Source: CAYMLL01 sp964390645 (GTDB lineage: Bacteria; Planctomycetota; UBA8108). From it: a stretch of DNA of 14,673 nucleotides. Below are positions 1-7,478 of this stretch, piece by piece; position 1 is the first letter of the stretch, and every line of letters begins with the position of its first letter. A model generated the notes under the pieces. It did no database searches. It was not told the DNA's origin and saw nothing but the letters and a program-made list of their open reading frames with translations. Where the stretch lies: the NCBI GenBank assembly GCA_964390645.1, contig CAYMLL010000200.1, positions 1-14,673 of the forward strand. Direction: 5' to 3'. A program made the position numbers and the translations under genes.

Positions 1-933
1 AAGGAGGACCGAGACGGCGGAGGAAAAGTGCGCCGCATCACCGTGATACTCGAGCGATAGCGTGAGGATCTCCTCCAGCGCGGCGCGTTCGCCTTCGACA
101 GCCGCTCGCAGCAGTGCCAGCAGACGTACGACGATGTCCGCCGCCGACGCCAGCGGTGCGACCTCCGGGCGAGAAAAACCGGCGATCGACGGCATCACGG
201 CTCGAGCGAGTGGTCGCGGCGTTGACGAGGCGCTCAGACGCGCGACGAGCAGACGGCGAGCTTGCGGTCGGCTCGTCGTCTCGACGCTGTCGCTCGCGAG
301 CAGGTTCGCAAGCGCTACCATCTCGGCGTCGAGTGCGCGTCGAGGGGGTGCGACTCGCCGCAGGAGCGCGCGGGCCGTCACACGAGCCAGGTCGTCGTAG
401 AGCGCCGCCGGCACCTCGGTCACGGTCCGCGAGCGTCGAGCGCCGGAGCGTGAGCGTTCGAGGGTCGCTCCGGTGGCGTCGATCGTCAGATCGGCGATGC
501 TGTGGCGTCGGGCGTGAAATCGGTACCTCCAGCCGGGTTGCGAGCCTGCGGTCTGTGGTCTGCTTGCCGCGTCTTGCGACGGGTCGACACGTGAGAGTCG
601 GGCGAGCACGTCCGAGAGCTCTGCAGAAATCGCCACCAGAGGCTGGCTGTCCGGGGCGATGTCGAGGTCGACGACGACGTCGCGACCGTCATCGTCACGG
701 AAGATGGCGTCCGAGAGCACCAGGTCCGAGGCCCGCAGTGACCGTGAGGCCGCTTCAGCCGGGTTCAGGGCGGAGCCGACCGGGGGGCGGCCGGAGGGTC
801 GCCGTGGTGGATCCGGGGACCGATCGGAGCCGCTGCAGCCGCTCGCGAGGCCCCATCCCGCGGCCAGGACGAACAGGCACACGGCGCCAGGATTCCGTGG
901 CGTGTCAGGTTTCGGGGGCGTCAGGAGGACCAT
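1..933 (-). CDS. Putative lipoprotein of unknown function (C-terminus cut by window start)
   Basis: An uninterrupted minus-strand frame of 311 codons runs from an ATG at 933 off the left edge, so the C-terminus is missing. The N-terminus has a hydrophobic stretch (about residues 17-31) ending in LASGC, a lipobox-like site with Cys33 as the candidate lipidated residue. This suggests a lipoprotein anchored in the envelope. A Pro/Arg/Ser-rich linker follows (about 34-55), then a mixed alpha/beta region rich in Asp, Ala and Leu. I recognise no family. The Shine-Dalgarno is weak (GGAC shortly before the ATG), but no other start lies upstream in frame nearby. The gene diverges from the secreted LTD/dockerin protein gene across a 228-base gap. 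The frame is supported by its length and the sensible N-terminal signal; the function is unknown. Confidence 0.72.
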   Translation of the reverse strand, partial: MVLLTPPKPDTPRNPGAVCLFVLAAGWGLASGCSGSDRSPDPPRRPSGRPPVGSALNPAEAASRSLRASDLVLSDAIFRDDDGRDVVVDLDIAPDSQPLVAISAELSDVLARLSRVDPSQDAASRPQTAGSQPGWRYRFHARRHSIADLTIDATGATLERSRSGARRSRTVTEVPAALYDDLARVTARALLRRVAPPRRALDAEMVALANLLASDSVETTSRPQARRLLVARLSASSTPRPLARAVMPSIAGFSRPEVAPLASAADIVVRLLALLRAAVEGERAALEEILTLSLEYHGDAAHFSSAVSVLL

Positions 934-1032
934 GACGTCCGATGATGCCGCGACGTTGTCAGAGCGTCCAGGGGCTTGGGAGGCGATCCGGTTTTTTCTT
1001 CGGACTCCATGGCCCGCTTAACGTATCATGCA

Positions 1033-1055
1033 TCCTGGTTTCGCCTCCACCAGGA
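1033..1055. promoter_or_regulatory. Dyad (7-bp stem, 9-base loop) in divergent intergenic region
   Basis: TCCTGGT (1033-1039) and ACCAGGA (1049-1055) are perfectly complementary around a 9-base loop. The dyad lies between the divergent lipoprotein and LTD-protein genes, just after a TATCAT hexamer (1024-1029) that could be a -10 element for the plus-strand gene, though I see no good -35. A second, wider inverted pair, GTATCAT (1023-1029) and ATGATAC (1076-1082), encloses it. It could be an operator or a leader hairpin. The rest of 934-1161 shows nothing further that I can support. Confidence 0.35.
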
Positions 1056-1161
1056 GCGCGGGTTGTCAGGGTCTGGATGATACTTCGGTCGGGATGCACG
1101 CCGTCATGCCCGAGCGAACATCGAGAAAGAATCACGGGGTCTGTAGGAAGGCGAGTCCGAC

Positions 1162-3159
1162 GTGAGACGCGACGTCTTGAGCCTGATCGGGTCGTTGTGG
1201 GTGGTCTTGATCCCGGGATCGCAGGCGTTGGGACAACGTCTCGTGATCAGCGAAGTGCTCTTCGATCCGGTCGGAGTGAACACAGGCAATCAGCTCGTCG
1301 AGATCTGCAACCTGTCGCCGGACGCCATCGACCTGCACGAGTCCAACATCTGGCTGCGTTTTCCGCCGGCCTCATGGCGCTTTCCCGAAGGTGCCTTGCT
1401 CCGGCCGGGTGGCCGGGCCGTCGTGCACGTGAATCGCAGCGGACGTCGCGCAGAGACGGTTTTCTTCACCGGCATGGCCGGCATGCGGAGCCTGCGTTCG
1501 AGCGACAGCATCGCGCTCTATCAGACGAGCCTCTTTCAAGCTCCCGAGCGGCTCCTGCATTACGTTCAGTGGGGCGATCGGGCCCAGGGTGGCGAGGAGG
1601 TCGCTGTTCTCGCGGGGCGCTGGCCGCAGGACGGCTTCGTTGATTCGCGCGCGGCGCGTCCTGGCTCCTCGCTCGTCAACAGGTTCGATCATGACGACGC
1701 CCCGGTCATCGATGCCGGAAACGCCGTCGCCGCGTGGTGCATCGATGGCTCGCCGAGCCTCGGGTTCGAGAATGATGAGTGCACTCCGGCGTACGCCGGC
1801 AGCGGCGTCGTTATCAACGAGATCGGGTTGGCCTCGCCACGGACGTTCGGTGCTTCCTTCATCGAGCTTCTCAACACGGGCACCGTCATCGAGGACCTCG
1901 GTGCCCTCAGTGTGACGCTGGACGGCAGCGAGCTGTACAGCTTTCCCGCGGGAACCCTCATCGGTCCCGGCGAGATCGTCCCGCTGTTTCTCGGGGTCGA
2001 CGGCGTCGAAAGTGACGATGCCTGGTATACGGGCGCCGACGTGTTTCGTCCCCTCGGTCGCGACGACGCTTGCTCGATTCACTTCGGTGATGACGTCGAG
2101 GACCCGACCCGTTTGCTGGCCTTCGTGCAGTGGGGCGCCGGGGTGTCGCCCGTTGCGGACGTCGCCATCGCCGTCGGTTCGTGGACCGAGGGCGCGGCGG
2201 TGGACAACAGCGGTCTTCACGCTCGAGGTTCGCTCGTCTTCGAGGGTGGCTCGAGCGGTCCCGACGCCTGGCGCGTCGACAACACACCGACGCCTGGCGC
2301 ACCGAACGATGCCCCGGTATCACCCCCGACGATCGTCGTCAACGAGGTACTGCTCGAGCCCGAGGGGGAGGACAATGCTACTCGGCATGCCGTCGAGCTC
2401 CGGAACCGCTCGGAGTCCCGTGCCGTCGACGTCGCGGGGTTGACGCTCTGTGTCGCGTCGTCGGCCGATGTCGGGGCGGCGACATGCTTCTCGCTGCCGG
2501 CCGGCACGACGATTCCACCGGCGGGTCTCCTCGTCGTGCGGCTCAATGCCGTCGGCGAGGATACCGTCGACGACATCTTCACCGGCGGTCTGGTGGATCT
2601 CGACCCGTCGGGTGGGGAGATCGCTCTCTTCTTGACCCCCGACGTTGACGACACGAACAACCTGATCGACTACCTGGCGTGGGGCCCCGGCGTCGGGCCT
2701 AATCGCTCCCGAGCCGAGTCCGTCAGAATCTGGCCGCCGAGCGATACCATCGGGGTCGTTTTGCTGCAGGACGGGTCGAGCCTGGCCTACCTGGGCGAGG
2801 GCGACGAATCCGTCAGCTTCCGCATCGACCTGTCGCCGTCGATCGGCGAGTCGAACGAGGAGGTGGCGAGACGGGAGCCCTTCCGCCGCGGTGACTGCAA
2901 CGACGACGCCGTCGTCGACATCTCGGACTCCGTGATGGCGTTCAACTTCCTCTTTATCGGCGACGAAGATCCTCGGTGCGCCAACGCATGTGACGCCAAC
3001 AGGGACAACGTCGTCGACATCTCGGACGGGGTATTCCTTCTCAACTTCCTCTTCCGGGGGGCCGCATCGCCCCCCTTCCCCGGTCCGTACGGCCCCTGCG
3101 CGGCCGTCGCGGGCCTTGGCGAGCTCTTCTGCAACGCGTACCTCTCCTGCGCGCAGTGA
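1162..3159 (+). CDS. Secreted protein with three lamin-tail-like modules and a C-terminal dockerin-like domain
   Basis: This 665-residue protein starts at a GTG with AGGAAGG (1145-1151) upstream. A signal peptide (hydrophobic 5-19) should be cut after ALG (24/25). The mature part holds three repeats of about 185 residues. Each opens with a (V/I)xxE strand (E31, E220, E395) and carries a later aromatic-x-x-WG motif (W137, W324, W507), as in extracellular lamin-tail domains. From residue 577 come two EF-hand-like loops 33 residues apart, with ligand positions D578/N580/D582/D586/D589 and D611/N613/D615/D619/D622, each followed by a Phe/Leu-rich helix. That is dockerin type I architecture, common in planctomycete secreted proteins that have no cellulosome. 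A short Cys-containing tail ends the protein. The likely role is a surface or extracellular structural or adhesive protein; ligand unknown. It converges with nagB. Confidence 0.85.
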   Translation: MRRDVLSLIGSLWVVLIPGSQALGQRLVISEVLFDPVGVNTGNQLVEICNLSPDAIDLHESNIWLRFPPASWRFPEGALLRPGGRAVVHVNRSGRRAETVFFTGMAGMRSLRSSDSIALYQTSLFQAPERLLHYVQWGDRAQGGEEVAVLAGRWPQDGFVDSRAARPGSSLVNRFDHDDAPVIDAGNAVAAWCIDGSPSLGFENDECTPAYAGSGVVINEIGLASPRTFGASFIELLNTGTVIEDLGALSVTLDGSELYSFPAGTLIGPGEIVPLFLGVDGVESDDAWYTGADVFRPLGRDDACSIHFGDDVEDPTRLLAFVQWGAGVSPVADVAIAVGSWTEGAAVDNSGLHARGSLVFEGGSSGPDAWRVDNTPTPGAPNDAPVSPPTIVVNEVLLEPEGEDNATRHAVELRNRSESRAVDVAGLTLCVASSADVGAATCFSLPAGTTIPPAGLLVVRLNAVGEDTVDDIFTGGLVDLDPSGGEIALFLTPDVDDTNNLIDYLAWGPGVGPNRSRAESVRIWPPSDTIGVVLLQDGSSLAYLGEGDESVSFRIDLSPSIGESNEEVARREPFRRGDCNDDAVVDISDSVMAFNFLFIGDEDPRCANACDANRDNVVDISDGVFLLNFLFRGAASPPFPGPYGPCAAVAGLGELFCNAYLSCAQ

Positions 3160-3184
3160 AGCGTGAAGCGGCCCGGACGTTCGT

Positions 3185-3225
3185 GACCCGGTTATCGATC
3201 CGTGTTCCCGTTCGGGTTCCGGGTC
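3185..3225. terminator. Possible bidirectional terminator hairpin between convergent genes
   Basis: GACCCGG (3185-3191) and CCGGGTC (3219-3225) are perfectly complementary, with a smaller CCCG/CGGG pair (3207-3216) inside the loop. The element fills the 64-base gap between the ends of the LTD/dockerin gene and nagB and overlaps the nagB stop codon. There is no T-tract on either side, so its role as an intrinsic terminator is uncertain. Confidence 0.3.
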
Positions 3226-4015
3226 AGAGGATTCCGCTCTCCCGCAGCCGCGTCTCCGTCGCCCTCACCTTGCGGTAGTAGTCCAGCATGCCGAGGTGGG
3301 CGGCCGACTCCTCGTCCAGGAAGAAGGTCACGTCCGCGTGGTTCTGCAGCGCGCTACCCGGCCAGAAGCTCGAAATCGGTCCCTCGACGCACGCCTTCAC
3401 GGCTTCGGCCTTCTTGGTGCCGAAGGCCTGCAGGAGGATGCTTCGGGTGTCGAGGATCGTTCCGATCCCGAGTGTGGCGGCCACGGTCGGCTGCTCCTCG
3501 TCGTGGTCGTAGAAACGCGAGTTATCGCGCAGCGTCTTCTCGGTGAGAGTCTTGATCCGCGTTCGTGATGCGAGCGACGAGGTCGGCTCGTTGAAGCCGA
3601 TGTGTCCGTTCGAGCCGATCCCCAGGAGCTGGATGTCGATGCCGCCGCATTCGCGGATGGCCTCCTCCTGGCGGCGGCAGGCCGCGGCGAGATGCGGACC
3701 CCTGGTCGGCGGAAAGCGGATGTTCTCTTCCCGGATGTTGATCCCCTTGAAGAGGTGCCGATCCATGAAGTACCGGTAGCTCTGCGGATGATCGGCCGCG
3801 ATGTCGAGGTACTCGTCCAGGTTGAACGTGCGCACCTTCGAGAAGTCGACGCCGTCCTCCTGATGGGCGTGCACGAGCTGTTGGTAGACACCGATGGGGG
3901 TGGATCCCGTCGCCAATCCGAGTACCAGGTTCGGCTTGCGCGACAGTGCGTCGAGGATTTTTCCGGTGACGAGATCAGCGCTCTCGTCAGGGTCTCGACA
4001 GACGATTACCTTCAT
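3224..4015 (-). CDS. nagB: Glucosamine-6-phosphate deaminase
   Basis: This 263-residue cytoplasmic enzyme converts glucosamine-6-phosphate to fructose-6-phosphate and ammonia, feeding amino sugars into glycolysis. Visible NagB motifs are the phosphate-binding LATGSTP (34-40), FNLDEY with Asp67 at the catalytic-base position, and GIGSNGHIGFNEP (132-144) with His138 and Glu143. The length matches the family (about 260-270). The Asn at 136 replaces the Asp of the E. coli 'GNDGHIAF' loop; this 'NGHIGF' form is usual in Gram-positive NagB. I chose the ATG at 4015 because it gives the family N-terminus (MKVIVCRD) and has an AGGGAA-type ribosome site about 9 bases before it. A 20-residue upstream extension lacks support. 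No nagA or other amino-sugar gene is adjacent. A promoter candidate lies at 4076-4104. Confidence 0.96.
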   Translation of the reverse strand: MKVIVCRDPDESADLVTGKILDALSRKPNLVLGLATGSTPIGVYQQLVHAHQEDGVDFSKVRTFNLDEYLDIAADHPQSYRYFMDRHLFKGINIREENIRFPPTRGPHLAAACRRQEEAIRECGGIDIQLLGIGSNGHIGFNEPTSSLASRTRIKTLTEKTLRDNSRFYDHDEEQPTVAATLGIGTILDTRSILLQAFGTKKAEAVKACVEGPISSFWPGSALQNHADVTFFLDEESAAHLGMLDYYRKVRATETRLRESGIL

Positions 4016-4075
4016 TGCGGTCGTTCCCTGCTCCGTTCGCACCAGCCTTGCCACTTTCAGCGGCAGATGGAGCAC

Positions 4076-4104
4076 ATTATGCGGAGTCGATCGGGGCGGG
4101 GCAA
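4076..4104 (-). promoter_or_regulatory. Candidate sigma70-type promoter for nagB
   Basis: On the minus strand, TTGCCC (4104-4099) and CATAAT (4081-4076) are separated by exactly 17 bases, matching 4/6 and 5/6 of the consensus hexamers. The predicted start of transcription is near 4069, giving a leader of roughly 54 bases to the nagB ATG. This suggests nagB can be transcribed independently of the trkA-trkH operon upstream. Confidence 0.45.
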
Positions 4105-4153
4105 GGTGCGGTCATCGGGGCTGGGGAGATGGACTTCCGGCGACGGCGTCCGG

Positions 4154-4166
4154 GACGGATTCCGTC
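4154..4166. promoter_or_regulatory. Short dyad upstream of the nagB promoter
   Basis: GACGGA and TCCGTC flank a single T, a perfect 13-bp dyad. It lies about 50 bases upstream of the candidate nagB -35 box, in the 283-base gap after trkH. It could be an operator or part of the trkH 3' end. A second short dyad, AACGG-CGA-CCGTT, sits at 4231-4243. No T-tract follows either one on the minus strand, so neither looks like a classical terminator. Confidence 0.22.
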
Positions 4167-4298
4167 AGGTGGACGTCGAGGCGTTCGGACGTCGGCTCGG
4201 AGCCTCACCCGGCCGCGAAACCGGATCGCGAACGGCGACCGTTTATCGACGTCGGGGGGCGGCGTCGCCAGCTCGACCTTGCCTCCGCTCGCAGTCGT

Positions 4299-5891
4299 CT
4301 AACGCCTCCGCCTCCAGATGTTGGGCAGGAACAGCACCAGCAGCGTGTAGATCTCGAGCCTCCCGAGCAGCATGCAGAAGGACAGCGCCAGCTTGCCGAT
4401 CGGGTGGACGAACTGGAAGTTCTCCACCGGACCGACGCGACCGAGGCCAGGGCCGATCGAGTTGAGGGCGCTCAGGGAGGCCGTCGATGCCGTCACCAGG
4501 TCGATGGCGGGGTCGGTGGTGCCGGGCGCGGGAGCGTGCGGGAGCCCACAGAGGAGCGCGGTCGTGGCGAGAAAGGTGATCACGTACATCGTGAAGAAGC
4601 CGAGTATCCCCCAGAGCAGTTCGTCGTCGATCGGCTTGCCGTCGACGGTCAGCGGGCGGACCAGGCGCGGGAAGAGAAGACGTCGGCACTCGCGGGCAGC
4701 GTGCTTGAGGACGACGACGACGCGGATTATCTTGAGGCCGCCCGCGGTCGAGCCTGCGCAGCCGCCGACCACCATCATCGTGACGATGAGGATCTTCGAG
4801 AGGGAGGGCCAGCGCTCGAAGTCCGCAGTGCCGAAGCCGGTCGTCGTCAGGATCGCCACGGTCTGAAACCCGCTGTCTCGGATGCAGCGACCGAGGTCTC
4901 CGTGCGATGCGACGAGCAGGTCGGCGGCGATCAACGTCATCACGACCACGAGGATCAGCACGTAGAGGCGAACCTCCGAGGAGCGAAAGAGCGAGCTGAC
5001 CTCGCTTCGCACGACCGCGCGATACTGCAGCACGAAGTTGAGGCCGGCGAGGAACATGAAGATCGTGATGATCGTCTCGAAGTAGAGGGCGTTTTCGTGG
5101 AAGTGGGCGCTGTCCGGGTTCGAGTACGTGCCGATGCTCTCGTTCAATGGAGAGAATCCGCCGGTCGCAGCCGTGGCGAGGGAGTGGTTGACCGAGTCGA
5201 AGAGGCTCATGTCACCCATGACCAGCAGGAGGATCTCGACCACGGTCAGCGCGGCGTAGAGCACCCAGAGCCGCAGTGCCGTCTGTCGGATGCGAGGGGC
5301 GAGCTTCTCGATGCCGAGTCCCGAGGACTCCGCGGAGAACAGCTGCATGCCACCGACCGCGAGCTCGGGGAGGATCGCGACGGAGAGCACGATGATCCCC
5401 ATTCCTCCCAGCCAGTGGCTGAACGAGCGCCAGAAGAGGATTCCCTTCGGCTGCGCCTCGATGTCCGAGAGCACGGTCGCGCCGGTCGTCGTGAAGCCGG
5501 ACGCGGACTCGAACAGTGCGCTCGTGAAGACCTCCCAGGCCCCGGAGAGTCCGCCTGTGTTCCTCGGGATTTCAGGAATCGACTCCAGGATGACGAAGGG
5601 AATCGTGCCGTGGATGATCATCAGAATCCACGAGAAGGCGACGACGAGGAAGCCTTCGCGACGTCGCATCCCTCCGGCGTCTCCTGCCGCTCCGTCCTTG
5701 CCCGCCAGCAGGCTGAGGACGATGCCGATGCTCATGACGAGAAGGAAAGGGGTGAGCCATGCCCAGATCGCCCGGTGCTCGTGCTTCTCGAAGTCGCCGT
5801 AGATCAGTCCGACGACCATCGGTACGAGGAAGAGCCCGCTCACGAAGAGGTGAAAGCGTCCGAAGTAGCGCAGCAGGAACTCGGTGCGCAT
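4299..5891 (-). CDS. trkH: Trk-type potassium uptake transporter, membrane subunit TrkH
   Basis: This 530-residue polytopic inner-membrane protein is the potassium-conducting subunit of a Trk/Ktr system. Four pore-loop filter sequences are visible in order: SGFTTTGAT (131-139), TAATGGFS (240-247), ILTTTGFGT (347-355) and the terminal NSIGPGLG segment (477-484), each with its filter glycine. Many hydrophobic segments surround them, including 11-31, 45-63, 81-101, 207-226, 268-286 and 309-327. CAGSTAGGLKIIR (378-390) between the third and fourth repeats is also typical of TrkH. The length agrees with the longer TrkH form. The ATG at 5891 lies 5 bases after the trkA stop, so the two are almost certainly co-transcribed and translationally linked. 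No strong Shine-Dalgarno is visible, in keeping with coupling to trkA. Confidence 0.96.
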   Translation of the reverse strand: MRTEFLLRYFGRFHLFVSGLFLVPMVVGLIYGDFEKHEHRAIWAWLTPFLLVMSIGIVLSLLAGKDGAAGDAGGMRRREGFLVVAFSWILMIIHGTIPFVILESIPEIPRNTGGLSGAWEVFTSALFESASGFTTTGATVLSDIEAQPKGILFWRSFSHWLGGMGIIVLSVAILPELAVGGMQLFSAESSGLGIEKLAPRIRQTALRLWVLYAALTVVEILLLVMGDMSLFDSVNHSLATAATGGFSPLNESIGTYSNPDSAHFHENALYFETIITIFMFLAGLNFVLQYRAVVRSEVSSLFRSSEVRLYVLILVVVMTLIAADLLVASHGDLGRCIRDSGFQTVAILTTTGFGTADFERWPSLSKILIVTMMVVGGCAGSTAGGLKIIRVVVVLKHAARECRRLLFPRLVRPLTVDGKPIDDELLWGILGFFTMYVITFLATTALLCGLPHAPAPGTTDPAIDLVTASTASLSALNSIGPGLGRVGPVENFQFVHPIGKLALSFCMLLGRLEIYTLLVLFLPNIWRRRR

Positions 5892-5896
5892 TGCGA

Positions 5897-7246
5897 TTAC
5901 GTGAAGAGCTTCTCGACGTCGGAAATCGCGTCGGCCAGCACGCTGACGATGACGTGGTCACCGGGGAGGATCTGGTCGTCGCCTCCCGGGATGATCGCCG
6001 GATCCGGCGACTTCTCGCGAAGGATACCCCCGACGATGGCCTGGTCCGGAAGCTCGAGCTCGGACAGGGGAATGTTGCACACGTTCTTCTTTCCCTGCGG
6101 TGAGATCTTGTACTCGAGAATCTCGATCTTGTTGTCGCCGAGCATCATCGCGCGGGCGATGCGTACACCGCGCACCTTCTCGAGGATCTCTCTGGCGAGA
6201 GCGCGCTGTGGGCTGATGAGACTGTCTATTCCCATCTTGTACGCGATCGGCGCGAACTTGAAGTCATCGACTCGCGTGACGACGTGCGCCGCCTTGATGT
6301 GCTTCGCGTACATGCCGATGAGGAGCGCCTTCTCCTCTTCCTTCATCAACACCGCGACAGCATCTCGTCCGTCTTCAACCTCCCGGCGGATCACTTCGAT
6401 GTCGGTCGCGTCTTCCTCGATCACCGTCGATCGCTCGAGGCGCTGCGCGATAAACTTGGCTCGCTCGGGGTCGGACTCGATGACCGTCGGCGGCTGCCCG
6501 ATTTCCTCGAGATAGCGCGAGGTATGAAATCCGATAACGCCGCCACCGACGATCAGCACGTCGTGGACGCGCAGCTTCGGGAAGCCGAAGAAGCGCAGGA
6601 AGTCGCTGACGCGGTCGGGAACCGTCAGCGTGAAGACCTGGTCGTTCTCTTTCAGCGCCTGGTGGCCGCGCGGAATGATGAACTTCTCCTCGCGCTGAAT
6701 CGCGATGAGGATTCCGGGGCGTGGCAGGTTGAGCTCGCTCAGCGGCCGGTCGACACCGTTGAAGTGGCTCTTGACGGCCGTCTCGATGAGGACGAGCTTC
6801 CCGCCGGCGAGCGACTCGTGGGACGACAGCCCCGGGAATGCGAACAAGCGGGCGATCTGCTCGGCGACGGCCTGCTCCGTGGTGATCAGGTGGTCGATCC
6901 CGAGTTCGCTGGACGTCATGCTGTAGTAGTCGCCGTCGTAGCGGCGGTCGCGCACTCGCGCGATCGTCTGCTTGCTGCCGTGCTTGCGGGCGGCCAGGCA
7001 GCTGAACATGTTGATCTCGTCGAGGTTCGTCACTGCGATGAAGAGATCAGAATGGCGGATGCCCGCCTCTTCGAGCGCGTTCTTGCTGGCCCCGTTGCCA
7101 TGTACGACGAGCGCGTCCAGCCTCTTCTCGGAGCGATGGACAACGTGCTCATCTTGCTCGACGATCGCGACGTCGTGTTTCTCCCGGATGAGGATCTCCG
7201 CGAGGTAGGTTCCGACCTCGCCGGCGCCGACGATGACTACGTACAC
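5897..7246 (-). CDS. trkA: Trk system potassium uptake protein TrkA (double RCK regulator)
   Basis: This 449-residue cytoplasmic protein is the NAD(H)-binding gating subunit of the TrkH channel. It has two tandem RCK units. The first opens with the Rossmann motif GAGEVG (7-12) and an acidic residue after the second strand (VAIVEQD, E30) for binding the nucleotide ribose. The second has GGGVIG (234-239), again with VIES after the next strand. Each Rossmann half is followed by a smaller TrkA_C-type region; the last covers roughly residues 370-449. I chose the GTG at 7246: it gives the family N-terminus directly, the total length matches E. coli TrkA (458), and GGAGG lies about 11 bases upstream. 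An ATG at 7372 would add 42 Pro/Arg-rich residues without homology. It is the first gene of the trkA-trkH operon, divergent from the gene at 7479. Confidence 0.95.
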   Translation of the reverse strand: MYVVIVGAGEVGTYLAEILIREKHDVAIVEQDEHVVHRSEKRLDALVVHGNGASKNALEEAGIRHSDLFIAVTNLDEINMFSCLAARKHGSKQTIARVRDRRYDGDYYSMTSSELGIDHLITTEQAVAEQIARLFAFPGLSSHESLAGGKLVLIETAVKSHFNGVDRPLSELNLPRPGILIAIQREEKFIIPRGHQALKENDQVFTLTVPDRVSDFLRFFGFPKLRVHDVLIVGGGVIGFHTSRYLEEIGQPPTVIESDPERAKFIAQRLERSTVIEEDATDIEVIRREVEDGRDAVAVLMKEEEKALLIGMYAKHIKAAHVVTRVDDFKFAPIAYKMGIDSLISPQRALAREILEKVRGVRIARAMMLGDNKIEILEYKISPQGKKNVCNIPLSELELPDQAIVGGILREKSPDPAIIPGGDDQILPGDHVIVSVLADAISDVEKLFT

Positions 7247-7271
7247 TTCGTGATCGTCCTCCGGGGCAGAC

Positions 7272-7287
7272 CGCCGTGGCCACGGCG
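7272..7287. promoter_or_regulatory. Perfect 16-bp palindrome upstream of trkA
   Basis: CGCCGTGG is followed directly by CCACGGCG, a perfect palindrome with no spacer, 25 bases before the trkA GTG in the gap to the divergent coiled-coil gene. A zero-spacer palindrome suits a dimeric repressor operator better than an RNA hairpin. I could not place a convincing promoter for trkA. A TAAAAT hexamer (7413-7418) could be a -10 for the plus-strand gene, but no -35 matches. Confidence 0.4.
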
Positions 7288-7478
7288 ACGGAGTTGATCC
7301 GGGCCGGGGGCAGTGCGGGTTCACCTTACCGGCCGCCGGGGAATCTGCAAGAGGGCGTCTCCTCGTCGCCACGCGTCCGGATTCTCCTCGGGCACTGGGC
7401 CCCGCCGATCGCTAAAATGAGGCTCGATAGCATGATAGGAAGCGACCTGCGAACGGGCTACTCGGCGGGAGTGAATCG

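Noticed and set aside
114..935. Plus-strand open frame of 273 codons opposite the lipoprotein gene
   Set aside because: The product is extremely Arg-rich and low-complexity. The minus-strand frame has a proper signal peptide with lipobox and balanced composition.
1372..2220. Minus-strand open frame of 282 codons within the LTD/dockerin gene
   Set aside because: It lies fully inside a gene with repeated modules and a signal peptide, and its product is Arg/Asp/Glu-rich without structure.
4016..4075. N-terminal extension of nagB from an ATG at 4075
   Set aside because: The family N-terminus begins at the ATG at 4015, which has its own ribosome site. The candidate promoter places transcription start at about 4069, inside the extension.
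4172..4253. Three GACGTC palindromes in the trkH-nagB gap
   Set aside because: GACGTC is common throughout this GC-rich window, including in coding regions, and the spacing is irregular, so I do not call an operator array.
3894..6515. Very long plus-strand open frame (873 codons) across trkH, trkA and the nagB end
   Set aside because: It is antisense to three clearly recognised genes. Its product is low-complexity (Arg/Glu/His/Asp-rich) with no fold-like pattern, as expected when high-GC codon bias removes stops from the opposite strand.
7247..7372. N-terminal extension of trkA from an ATG at 7372
   Set aside because: The extra 42 residues are Pro/Arg-rich and precede the Rossmann strand. 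The GTG at 7246 gives the normal TrkA length and N-terminus.
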